NCBI GenBank assembly: GCA_947496465.1
Contig: CANMCX010000005.1
Location: forward strand, 62,001 to 126,000
Length of the DNA: 64,000 bases
Direction of reading: 5' to 3'
Source of the DNA: Marinifilum_A sediminis
Lineage (GTDB): Bacteria; Bacteroidota; Bacteroidia; Bacteroidales; Marinifilaceae
A program made the position numbers and the translations under genes. This document shows positions 25,050 through 31,999 of the stretch, one piece after another; position 1 is the stretch's first letter; every line of letters starts with the position of its first letter. Below the pieces are notes generated by a model. The model was not told the DNA's origin and searched no databases. It worked only from the letters and a program-made list of their open reading frames with translations.

Positions 25050-25157
25050 GGTGTATGCGTTACACTTTTTGCCGCGTTTTCCTTACTCAAAAATTGAAAA
25101 ATTGAGTAAAATGTGCCTGTAAAATACTGGTGTATTCGTTACAGTTTTTATTGCGTG
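25050..25157. repeat. Repeat-hairpin-repeat upstream of rep (copies c and d)
   Basis: Two more copies of the 29-bp repeat, at 25050-25078 (GGTGTATGCGTTAC...) and 25129-25157 (GGTGTATTCGTTAC...), are 79 bp apart. Between them TTACTCAA (25083-25090) pairs with TTGAGTAA (25102-25109). The architecture equals that of copies a/b. It lies just upstream of the rep start and downstream of the Xis-like gene, a plausible double-strand origin. Confidence 0.78.
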
Positions 25158-25215
25158 ATGTGTTCTGTGTTTCCTGTTTTTTATTGGCTTTCATGCCAAT
25201 TACAATAATCAAGTT

Positions 25216-25509
25216 TTAAAGCTTATCAGCATATTTGGTTCCGTCAAGGCTTGCAATAATTTCTTCTTTTTTATAAAAAGCTCTGTTTCCAAGTTTATAG
25301 CGATTAAGAATTCCTTTTTTCGCCCAATCATTTAAAGTTGGTGGTGTAATTTTGAGCCATTCCATTACTTCTTTAGGATTTAGTAAGGTTTCTTGTTTTG
25401 CTGGTTTAACGAATTGTTCCAACTCACTTAGTTTTTTGGCAATTATTTGAAACTGCCTGTTTAAATCGGCAGCATTCATTTCAGAGACTTGTAGTAGTTT
25501 TTCGGTCAT
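25216..25509 (-). CDS. MerR/excisionase-like HTH protein
   Basis: 97 residues. A short coiled-coil start (MNAADLNRQFQIIAKKLSEL) precedes a winged-helix excisionase-type HTH: LNPKEVMEWLKITPPTLNDW, then AKKGILNRYKLGNRAFYKKE. Bacteroidota integrative elements commonly carry such genes as recombination directionality factors or regulators. An excision role with the tyrosine integrase is likely but not proven. Confidence 0.78.
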   Translation of the reverse strand: MTEKLLQVSEMNAADLNRQFQIIAKKLSELEQFVKPAKQETLLNPKEVMEWLKITPPTLNDWAKKGILNRYKLGNRAFYKKEEIIASLDGTKYADKL

Positions 25510-25550
25510 ATGTGTTGTATTGTAGATATGAGAGTTCGTTTTTGTGACTA

Positions 25551-25787
25551 TTAAAGTTTCATTCCATCAACAATTGTGTTGATATTATTGGATTCATTTC
25601 GATACTCTTCCAGAACTTCACTCGTAGCATTGAGTACTTTTTTCATTGTTTTATTTGAAGGAAGTTTTGTTCCTTTAAAGAATTGAGCAACAAGAGATCT
25701 AGAAACTCCACACTTATTTGAAATTTTAACTTTTGCTCCTCTAGGTAGTTGATTTCCTAGTTTTATTATTTTCTCTATCTTTATCAT
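25551..25787 (-). CDS. Small HTH DNA-binding protein, divergent from XRE repressor
   Basis: 78 residues. NQLPRGAKVKISNKCGVSRS, then LVAQFFKGTKLPSNKTMKKV gives a lambda-repressor-type HTH, with a helical tail. It is divergent from the XRE repressor with a 146-bp gap, an arrangement like CI/Cro lysis-lysogeny switches. It probably controls the replication/excision operon. Confidence 0.7.
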   Translation of the reverse strand: MIKIEKIIKLGNQLPRGAKVKISNKCGVSRSLVAQFFKGTKLPSNKTMKKVLNATSEVLEEYRNESNNINTIVDGMKL

Positions 25788-25894
25788 TGTGCTTGTGTGT
25801 TTTTTGTGAACAATTAGTAACGATTAAGTTTCTTTTTAGAGATGTTTTGTATTCACAAATTAACACATTTAAAGTTTACAAAACAACACTTTAA

Positions 25895-25914
25895 TTGTGT
25901 TTTATTCAACACAA
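25895..25914. promoter_or_regulatory. Operator-like palindrome before the XRE repressor
   Basis: TTGTGTT-TTATTC-AACACAA is a perfect 7-bp inverted repeat ending 19 bp before the repressor ATG. Related half sites (ACACTTTAATTGTGT, TTTGTGAACAA) are scattered in the 146-bp divergent gap. Repressor autoregulation is the likely use. Confidence 0.6.
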
Positions 25915-25933
25915 AACCTAAATCCTTATCCAA

Positions 25934-26596
25934 ATGTCTGTAGGTGAACGTTTAAAGAAAATAAGACAAGAACGAAAAATATCTCAAAATGAATTTGCCG
26001 AGATATTGAACGTATCAAGATCAACTTACTTATTGGTTGAAAAAGGAGAAAGAGAAATCAACTTTAAGATGATCGAATCTCTTCATAAGCAATTTGAGAT
26101 TTCTTCTGATTGGTTATTATTTGGTACTGAGGCAAGTGAAAATAGTAGTAATGATAGTGAAGAATTGATTTCAAGAAGAATATTTGAACTTTCTTTGCTA
26201 ACTCCCTGCCTTACTCACTTTAAGCCGTTTATTGAATCTTTAGAAAGTTTTGCTCAAAAAGATAGTAAAACCTATGAACGCATTAAAGCTATACATACTG
26301 GTATTGATGAAATATTAGAAACTTCCAAACTAATTAATAATATCAAAACCAAAACTGAATATAGTTTGTTTGATAAAAGTGAATTGGAGCTTTCTAGAAT
26401 TGTTGATCTTCAATTTTGGGAGATATTAAAAAAAGTACAAGAACTGACTAGATATATTAACATCTCAGATCCTGACAATTTACAATCTATTGTACCAATA
26501 TATTACAATCATATAGAAAACTATTTAGGAGGATTGGAACAACAAATTAAAGATTATAACAACTTCATCAACCAAAAGAATAAAGCAACAGAATAA
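25934..26596 (+). CDS. XRE-family repressor of the element
   Basis: 220 residues. The N-terminal HTH_3 domain is textbook: SVGERLKKIRQERKISQNEF, then AEILNVSRSTYLLVEKGERE. The C-terminal 140 residues are helical and of no family I recognise; there is no LexA-like Ser/Lys protease signature, so induction by RecA cleavage is not indicated. It is divergent from the small HTH gene, and so likely holds the element's replication genes quiet. Confidence 0.87.
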   Translation: MSVGERLKKIRQERKISQNEFAEILNVSRSTYLLVEKGEREINFKMIESLHKQFEISSDWLLFGTEASENSSNDSEELISRRIFELSLLTPCLTHFKPFIESLESFAQKDSKTYERIKAIHTGIDEILETSKLINNIKTKTEYSLFDKSELELSRIVDLQFWEILKKVQELTRYINISDPDNLQSIVPIYYNHIENYLGGLEQQIKDYNNFINQKNKATE

Positions 26597-26638
26597 CAAA
26601 AAAGCCACATTGATAATATTATCAATGTGGCTTTTTTT
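26597..26638. terminator. Bidirectional terminator between XRE and fic genes
   Basis: A perfect inverted repeat centred on TGATAATATTATCA with arms AAAAGCCACAT/ATGTGGCTTTT, flanked by A and T runs. It serves both convergent genes. Confidence 0.92.
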
Positions 26639-26658
26639 GTATTAGATATTCAAATTTT

Positions 26659-28209
26659 CTAATCTTCTGTTAAAAATATCTCGTTATAATATTCTTCTAT
26701 TAGTGCTAACTCATTGTCTGATAATTCTTCAAATTCATTTAACCTTCTTTTTTTGGATAACCTTCCATTATTTTGGTCTAGAAATTTTATTAATAAGTCA
26801 ACATTATTATCTGAAAGAGTTACTTTACTATTAATATAATTATTTAATAAATCGTACTTTCTAATATAATCCAATTCATCAGGAATAATAGTCTTTATAG
26901 TTTCTTCAACACATTCATATAAGAATTCAGCATGTTTAGTTAAATCAAAATAACGATACAAATCTATTGTTTCATTTAGAACTTTAACATTGTGATTCTG
27001 TGTCTCTTCCCATTTAATTAAATCAAGTCTTGGATGTGAATATGATTCTAATATGTCTCTATAATCGCTAATCCTGTCTAAAATTGCCGTTGATACAGGA
27101 AAAATCATATCCCTTTTTGTGTAACCTGTTTCAGCAAGTATGTGATGAATAATATATCTATGTATTCGACCATTCCCATCTGATAACGGATGTATAAACA
27201 CAAATCCAAAAGCAACAGTTGTAGCAATTAATACTGGATCATAATTTATTGGGGTCAATAAATTATTTGTATCAATCAAACCTTTCATTAAAATTGGTAA
27301 ATCATTTGCCTTCGCAGAAATGTGATCAGGAATCGGTGAAAAAGTATCTCTATCATGTTCTCCAATAAAACCCTCCTCTTTTCGTAACCCCATATTCTTA
27401 AGTTTTTTCGAACCAATTACGATATCTTGTAATCGTTCAATTTCACTTATAGTCAACTTTATCTTTCCAGCCTGTCCTATGATTTTTCCCCAATTTCGAG
27501 CTCTTAAATTTGGAGGATATTCTCCCTCGATTGCAAATGATGCTTTAGAATCCTTTAGTAATAAAAAAGCAGCAGTTCTTCTAACTAATTCTTTATCGTG
27601 CTTATTTAATCCCTTTTCAATTTGACCAGATAAATTTTCACCAATAAATCTATCCAATTTAACTGTTTTCCTAATCATTGGACAATATTCAGGAATACCG
27701 GGAAGATTATTTTTGATTCTATGTCTGGTTGAATTTCTAGCTATACCAGCATATTGAAACTTAGAATTAACTATTTCTACATAAGTTCCTGCTTTTAAAT
27801 TTGGTACGTCTAGTTCTATATTCATTAGCCATTCATACAAAAACCATATCCTTCTAGTATATTGACTTGTAGGTTCTTCATTAATCATTTTCAAAACTGG
27901 ATCTTTACCCATTAATTGAAAAAGATTTTTAATAATAAAGAGATCAATACCTTCATACTTTATCGCAAATATCAAATGACTAATCAAATTGTCATTTGGT
28001 TTATGCCTAATTGTAAATATCTGCCAATTATTAGAATTGTATCTTTGATGTTTTTCAGTTGCAATAGCTAATATTTCAGGTAAAGGAATGGATTTGTTAG
28101 TTTCATATTCAATAATATCAATTATTAATGCATAACCGATTAAAAATCCTTCTTCTGGAAGTTCTCTACCGTGAAAAACAGTTTTTTTCTGTGAAAATTG
28201 ATTACTCAT
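26659..28209 (-). CDS. Fic-domain enzyme with N-terminal self-inhibition motif
   Basis: 516 residues. The Fic core is at about 290-420 with the catalytic motif IHPLSDGNGRIHRY. About 60 residues earlier than the core, SFAIEGE matches the (S/T)xxxE(G/N) inhibitory helix of class II Fic proteins, whose Glu blocks ATP. Fic enzymes usually transfer AMP to hydroxyls of target proteins. The N-terminal 200 residues (LEFIIGYALIIDIIEYETNK-like start in GFLIGYALIIDIIEYE) are not a domain I recognise. It is the last gene before the right att site, a typical cargo position. Two overlapping palindromes in its promoter suggest autoregulation. Target unknown; defence or toxin role is speculation. Confidence 0.85.
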   Translation of the reverse strand: MSNQFSQKKTVFHGRELPEEGFLIGYALIIDIIEYETNKSIPLPEILAIATEKHQRYNSNNWQIFTIRHKPNDNLISHLIFAIKYEGIDLFIIKNLFQLMGKDPVLKMINEEPTSQYTRRIWFLYEWLMNIELDVPNLKAGTYVEIVNSKFQYAGIARNSTRHRIKNNLPGIPEYCPMIRKTVKLDRFIGENLSGQIEKGLNKHDKELVRRTAAFLLLKDSKASFAIEGEYPPNLRARNWGKIIGQAGKIKLTISEIERLQDIVIGSKKLKNMGLRKEEGFIGEHDRDTFSPIPDHISAKANDLPILMKGLIDTNNLLTPINYDPVLIATTVAFGFVFIHPLSDGNGRIHRYIIHHILAETGYTKRDMIFPVSTAILDRISDYRDILESYSHPRLDLIKWEETQNHNVKVLNETIDLYRYFDLTKHAEFLYECVEETIKTIIPDELDYIRKYDLLNNYINSKVTLSDNNVDLLIKFLDQNNGRLSKKRRLNEFEELSDNELALIEEYYNEIFLTED

Positions 28210-28244
28210 GTGATTATTGTATGAAATTCAATTACGAATATACA

Positions 28245-28277
28245 TGAATAATATTTATTCATCATGAAATATGATGA
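28245..28277. promoter_or_regulatory. Two overlapping palindromes in the fic promoter
   Basis: TGAATAA-TAT-TTATTCA (28245-28261) and TCATCAT-GAAAT-ATGATGA (28259-28277) are both perfect and overlap by three bases, 36 bp before the fic ATG. This looks like a compound operator. Confidence 0.6.
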
Positions 28278-28386
28278 CAAATCGATATTTTTCATGAATT
28301 ACGATAATTACTATCAGTTATTACTGTAGAGATCTTAATTTTGATTGAATGACGGCTGGTGGTAAATATCACAGTAGATTTTAAAA

Positions 28387-28407
28387 CCGTCAGGTATTCC
28401 GTCAGGC
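28387..28407. repeat. Right arm-type integrase sites
   Basis: CCGTCAGGT (28387-28395) and CCGTCAGGC (28399-28407) repeat the left-end pair with the same orientation and 12-bp pitch, 44 bp from the right core. Confidence 0.7.
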
Positions 28408-28416
28408 ATAAAAAAC

Positions 28417-28449
28417 AAAAAGCTTAACTTTTAACAAGTTAAGCTTTTT
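28417..28449 (-). terminator. Element-borne terminator behind tRNA-Cys
   Basis: AAAAAGCTTAACTT (28417-28430) pairs perfectly with 28436-28449 over a 5-base loop. It abuts the att core exactly as the chromosomal terminator at 9289 abuts the left core, so the element supplies a substitute terminator to the tRNA it occupies. Confidence 0.78.
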
Positions 28450-28451
28450 TC

Positions 28452-28468
28452 TTGAGGTCTCTGGCGGA
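28452..28468. mobile_element. attR core (tRNA-Cys 3' end)
   Basis: TTGAGGTCTCTGGCGGA is identical to 9332-9348 and overlaps the acceptor stem and T-arm of tRNA-Cys. Because the sequence is shared, integration leaves the tRNA intact. Confidence 0.88.
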
Positions 28469-28525
28469 TTCGAACCGCCGTAGATGGTTTTGCAGACCAC
28501 TGCCTAGCCACTCGGCCAAGAGACC
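28455..28525 (-). tRNA. tRNA-Cys (GCA)
   Basis: 71 nt on the minus strand. Acceptor stem GGTCTCT/AGAGACC closes with discriminator U, as expected for Cys tRNAs. The anticodon loop is CTGCAAA, anticodon GCA. The T-arm GCGGTTCGAATCCGC is standard. CCA is not encoded. It is the integration site of the element. Confidence 0.95.
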
Positions 28526-28545
28526 CTTTTTCCTTAAAGGCGTTG

Positions 28546-28553
28546 CAAAGATA
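28546..28553 (-). promoter_or_regulatory. tRNA-Cys promoter -7 box
   Basis: On the minus strand TATCTTTG matches the Bacteroidota -7 consensus exactly, 20 bp upstream of the mature tRNA 5' end. It is on the chromosomal side, so expression of the tRNA does not depend on the element. Confidence 0.7.
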
Positions 28554-28641
28554 TAAATTTTGGTTTTATCAAAACAAACTTTTTAAAGCTTTTGTAAGAA
28601 AAAAATTACAGCTTTTTTGCAATTCTTGCAGAATCAAACAA

Positions 28642-28992
28642 TTAGCGAGAGAGAGTTAGGCTCACTTTTTCGATTTGCCCACCCATTGGAGGGTTCATTT
28701 TCGAAACTTTTACTGTTGCGTGCTTCAATTCTGCGAAGTTTTCGTACAACATATCCAAAATTCTTTCGCAAACATGCTCCAACAAATGCGATTTAATTTG
28801 CAGCTGTTCTTTAATTTTCTCGTAAGCTCTCTGGTAGTTTAAAGCATCACCAATGTGGTCGCTACTCGCTGCCTGCCTTGCATCGTACTCCATACGCACA
28901 TACACGGTAAACTTATTCCCAACAATTTGTTCTTCCTTAAAACATCCGTGATAGGCATAAAACTCCATGCCTTCCAATTCAATAATTCCCAT
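28642..28992 (-). CDS. folB: Dihydroneopterin aldolase
   Basis: 116 residues from the ATG at 28992; the in-frame start 69 bp upstream adds unrelated residues. MGIIELEGMEFYAYHGCFKE carries the family start with the conserved YxxHG(C). The C-terminal half has LLEHVCERILDMLYE and ends VSKMNPPMGGQIEKVSLTLS, the substrate-binding end strand. It converts dihydroneopterin to hydroxymethyl-dihydropterin in folate synthesis, as a cytoplasmic tetra- or octamer. Confidence 0.93.
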   Translation of the reverse strand: MGIIELEGMEFYAYHGCFKEEQIVGNKFTVYVRMEYDARQAASSDHIGDALNYQRAYEKIKEQLQIKSHLLEHVCERILDMLYENFAELKHATVKVSKMNPPMGGQIEKVSLTLSR

Positions 28993-29182
28993 CTTTTTGC
29001 TCTTATTAATCTGTGGCGAAATTAAAGTAAGAAAATTCAAATTCCAAAACCCAGGTTCCAAAACAATTAGATTTGGGATTTGATTCCTGGGATTTTACCA
29101 CTTTCTCCTTTTTACTTCAAACTTTATCCTTTCTCAACTCTTCTTTATGGCTTAATTTGAAACGAGTTTAGCGTATTTTATC

Positions 29183-29190
29183 TACTTTTG
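29183..29190 (+). promoter_or_regulatory. glnS promoter -7 box
   Basis: TACTTTTG is an exact TAnnTTTG match in the glnS leader, about 130 bp upstream of the chosen start codon. Confidence 0.5.
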
Positions 29191-29321
29191 TTTTTTCGTT
29201 TTCGAATGCCATCGGATAAGTTTATTTATTGTAAATTTATATTCATGCGTTTCGAATCGAAAGGCAAGGCAGGATTCGAGAGAATCCAGGGCAAATCATG
29301 TATCATTTTAAATTGAAAAGT

Positions 29322-31037
29322 ATGGATAACAAAACTGTAAAAGAAGAGAGTGTTAACGAAAGCAAATCTCTTAATTTTATCCAACAGATTATCGAGGAAG
29401 ATCTGAAAAACAATGTAAATGATGGAAGAATTCACACGCGATTCCCACCGGAACCAAACGGGTATCTTCACATCGGTCATGCAAAGGCAATATGCCTGAA
29501 CTTTAGCCTTGCCCAACAATATCAGGGAAAATGTAACCTGCGTTTCGACGATACCAATCCTGTAAAAGAGGATACCGAATATGTTGATTCCATTATGGAA
29601 GACATCAAATGGCTAGGTTTTAAGTGGGATGGAGATCCAGTGTATACTTCTGATTATTTCGATCAGTTATACGATTGGGCTGTGAAGTTGATTACCGATG
29701 GTAAAGCTTACGTTGACGATCAGACTGCAGAGCAAATTGCAGAGCAAAAAGGAACACCAACAGTTCCAGGAACCGAGAGTCCATTCCGTAGTCGTAGCGT
29801 AGAAGAAAACCTTGATTTGTTCGCAAGAATGAAGAATGGTGAATTTAAGGATGGAGAGAAAGTATTACGTGCCAAAATTGACATGGCATCACCAAATATG
29901 CACATGCGCGATCCATTGATGTATCGTATCATGCATGCACATCATCACCGTACTGGCGATCAGTGGTGTATTTACCCAATGTACGATTATGCTCATGGCG
30001 AGTCGGATTATATCGAGGGTATCACTCACTCTATCTGTACTTTGGAATTTGAAGTTCACCGTCCGCTTTACGAGTGGTTTGTTGAGAACTTAACCGATAC
30101 TGAGTACCGACCAAAACAGCGCGAGTTTGCACGTTTGAACTTAAGCTACACGGTTATGAGTAAGCGTAAGCTATTGGAATTGGTAAACGATAGTCATGTT
30201 AATGGATGGGATGATCCGCGAATGCCAACCGTTTCTGGTTTGCGTCGTAGAGGATTTACGCCAGCATCAATTCGTAATTTTGCCGATACCATTGGTGTGG
30301 CAAAACGTAACAATGTAATCGATGTTTCCTTATTGGAGCACCACGTTCGCGAGGATTTGAACAAAACAGCTACTCGTGTAATGGGGGTTTTAAATCCAGT
30401 CAAGCTGATTATTACCAATTATGCTGAAGGTGAGGAAGAATTATTAAGCATCGATAACAATCCAGAAGATGAGAATGCAGGAACTCGTGAGATTCCTTTT
30501 TCTCGTGAACTGTATATCGAGCGTGACGATTTCATGGAAGATGCACCACGTAAATTCTTCCGTATGACTCCGGGACGTGAGGTTCGTTTAAAGGCTGCTT
30601 ACATTGTAATGTGCGAAAAGGCTGTGAAAGATGCTGATGGTAACATCACAGAAATTCACTGTACCTACGATCCTAAATCGAAAAGTGGTAGCGGATCTGA
30701 AGAGAGCAAGCGTAAGGTCAAAGGAACACTTCACTGGGTTTCTGCCAAGCATGCTGCTAAAGCTGAGGTTCGCATTTACGATCGTTTATTCAACGACGAA
30801 GCTCCTGACGGACACAAAGACAAAGATTTTAAAGAATTCATTAATCCTGATTCTTTAAATGTATTGGAAGAGTGTTACGTTGAACCATGTTTGAAAGATG
30901 CCAAAGTTGAGGAACATTTCCAGTTTACTCGCTTGGGATACTTCTCGGTTGATAAAGATACAACAGCTGACAAGCTAATCTTTAACCGTACAGTTTCATT
31001 GAAAGATTCATGGGCTAAGGCACAGAAGAAGAAATAA
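29322..31037 (+). CDS. glnS: Glutaminyl-tRNA synthetase
   Basis: 571 residues from ATG 29322; another ATG 24 bp upstream is possible. Class I signatures are PPEPNGYLHIGHAKA (HIGH) and VMSKRKL (KMSKS variant of GlnRS). The catalytic domain has LRFDDTNPVKED and YPMYDYAHGESDYIEG; the C-terminal anticodon-binding beta barrels follow (LYIERDDFMEDAPRKFFRMT). It charges tRNA-Gln directly, so an amidotransferase route is not required for Gln. The terminator follows after about 45 bp. Confidence 0.96.
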   Translation: MDNKTVKEESVNESKSLNFIQQIIEEDLKNNVNDGRIHTRFPPEPNGYLHIGHAKAICLNFSLAQQYQGKCNLRFDDTNPVKEDTEYVDSIMEDIKWLGFKWDGDPVYTSDYFDQLYDWAVKLITDGKAYVDDQTAEQIAEQKGTPTVPGTESPFRSRSVEENLDLFARMKNGEFKDGEKVLRAKIDMASPNMHMRDPLMYRIMHAHHHRTGDQWCIYPMYDYAHGESDYIEGITHSICTLEFEVHRPLYEWFVENLTDTEYRPKQREFARLNLSYTVMSKRKLLELVNDSHVNGWDDPRMPTVSGLRRRGFTPASIRNFADTIGVAKRNNVIDVSLLEHHVREDLNKTATRVMGVLNPVKLIITNYAEGEEELLSIDNNPEDENAGTREIPFSRELYIERDDFMEDAPRKFFRMTPGREVRLKAAYIVMCEKAVKDADGNITEIHCTYDPKSKSGSGSEESKRKVKGTLHWVSAKHAAKAEVRIYDRLFNDEAPDGHKDKDFKEFINPDSLNVLEECYVEPCLKDAKVEEHFQFTRLGYFSVDKDTTADKLIFNRTVSLKDSWAKAQKKK

Positions 31038-31081
31038 TTTAAGCTGTCAGCATTCAGCTGCAAGCTTCAAGATAATATTAG

Positions 31082-31117
31082 AAACCTGTTGGGATTTAGA
31101 ATCCTGACAGGTTTTTT
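31082..31117 (+). terminator. glnS terminator
   Basis: AAACCTGTTGGGATT pairs with AATCCTGACAGGTTT around TAG with one mismatch pair, followed by a run of seven T. Confidence 0.85.
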
Positions 31118-31229
31118 TATTACCTCTCCTTATTTAAAATATACCCAAAAAATTAATTGAGACATTCACTTAGAGTGAGTGCCTCAATAGAAAAGAAATA
31201 GCTCAACTTCTAAAATATATTTATTTTGT

Positions 31230-31237
31230 TAATTTTG
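31230..31237 (+). promoter_or_regulatory. -7 box before the LURP-one-like gene
   Basis: TAATTTTG matches TAnnTTTG exactly, 31 bp upstream of the ATG at 31268. Confidence 0.55.
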
Positions 31238-31267
31238 CGCCTTGTTAAAACTAATATAATACAGAGC

Positions 31268-31864
31268 ATGCAAAACTTACAATTCCCGGTAAACTTCAAA
31301 TTCAACATTTCTACACTAGCGAACGATTTTACTGCTACTGACGCTGATGGAAAGACTTTGGCTTATGTGAGACAAAAAATGTTTAAGCTAAAAGAAGACA
31401 TCCAAATTTATAGCGATGATTCAAGAGAAAAAATAAATTACAGTATCAAAGCAGATAAATGGTTAGATTTCTCAACTGCTTACACTTTTTTCGATGAAGG
31501 TCAAAAATCATTCGGTAAAATTGTACGTAAAGGTTGGAAATCTATATGGAAAACAGATTATAGAATTTTCGACAATTCTGAACATGAAAGATACACAGTT
31601 AGAGAAGAAAATGCCTGGATTAAGGTTTTGGATTCATTATTGGGAGAAATTCCTGTTCTTGGAATTTTCACAGGATATCTTTTTAATCCATCATATATCG
31701 TTACGGATGAAAATGGAAAACAAATTATCCGTTTAAAAAAGCAAGCTTCTTTCTTCGGGAGAAATTTTGAGCTATCAAAAATTGGAGAAATGGGAGAAGA
31801 AGATGATGACAGAATTATGCTTGGTTTAATGATGATGATCCTATTGGAAAGACGCAGAGGGTAA
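31268..31864 (+). CDS. LURP-one/scramblase-like protein
   Basis: 198 residues from ATG 31268. No signal peptide. The beta-rich pattern (TDADGKTLAYVRQKMFKLKE, YRIFDNSEHERYTVREEN, YIVTDENGKQIIRLKKQA) matches the tubby-like 12-strand barrel of LURP-one/phospholipid-scramblase relatives, where such D-x-x-G turns repeat. A hydrophobic helix in SLLGEIPVLGIFTGYLFNPS and a C-terminal MMMILLERR helix are typical of that fold. Function in bacteria is unknown. Two REP-like hairpins follow it. Confidence 0.65.
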   Translation: MQNLQFPVNFKFNISTLANDFTATDADGKTLAYVRQKMFKLKEDIQIYSDDSREKINYSIKADKWLDFSTAYTFFDEGQKSFGKIVRKGWKSIWKTDYRIFDNSEHERYTVREENAWIKVLDSLLGEIPVLGIFTGYLFNPSYIVTDENGKQIIRLKKQASFFGRNFELSKIGEMGEEDDDRIMLGLMMMILLERRRG

Positions 31865-31891
31865 ATAAAGAATTAACTTCGAACTAAATAT

Positions 31892-31913
31892 GTCCTGGCT
31901 TTAAAACCAGGGC
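31892..31913. repeat. REP-like hairpin 1 (TTTAAA centre)
   Basis: TCCTGGCTTTAAAACCAGGG is an inverted repeat around TTTAAA. A second, CCATGGGTTTAAACCCGTGG, lies 78 bp on in the same intergenic space. Similar palindromes in Bacteroidota act as RAYT substrates; the RAYT gene at 7638 makes this plausible. Confidence 0.55.
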
Positions 31914-31926
31914 AAAATAACAAACA

Positions 31927-31957
31927 AAAAACCACCTCCAAAATTGGAAGTGGTTTT
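31927..31957. terminator. Bidirectional terminator between LURP-like gene and gltX
   Basis: AAAACCACCTCCAA pairs with TTGGAAGTGGTTTT (one C-A mismatch), with A and T runs on both sides, between two convergent genes. Confidence 0.8.
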
Positions 31958-31969
31958 ATATATGCTCTG

Positions 31970-31989
31970 CCATGGGTTTAAACCCGTGG
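31970..31989. repeat. REP-like hairpin 2 (TTTAAA centre)
   Basis: CCATGGGTTTAAACCCGTGG, 20 bp with one mismatched pair, directly precedes the gltX stop. See hairpin 1 at 31892. Confidence 0.55.
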
Positions 31990-31999
31990 TATTTGATAT

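Larger units (their letters stand above)
9332..28468. mobile_element. 19.1-kb integrative element in tRNA-Cys carrying a RiPP cluster
   Basis: The element lies between exact direct repeats TTGAGGTCTCTGGCGGA at 9332-9348 and 28452-28468. The right copy is the 3' end of an intact tRNA-Cys gene. A tyrosine integrase is the first gene inside the left end. Two CCGTCAGGT repeats with a 12-bp pitch occur inside each end. Contents are: integrase, two-component pair, three GG-leader peptides with radical SAM maturase and exporter, tandem repeats, replication/recombination genes, XRE repressor, Fic protein. No relaxase, coupling protein or type IV secretion gene was found. It resembles a satellite-like or mobilisable genomic island. 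Confidence 0.88.

Noticed and set aside
9332..28468. Conjugative transposon or ICE
   Set aside because: No relaxase, coupling ATPase or Tra genes are encoded, so conjugative self-transfer is not supported.
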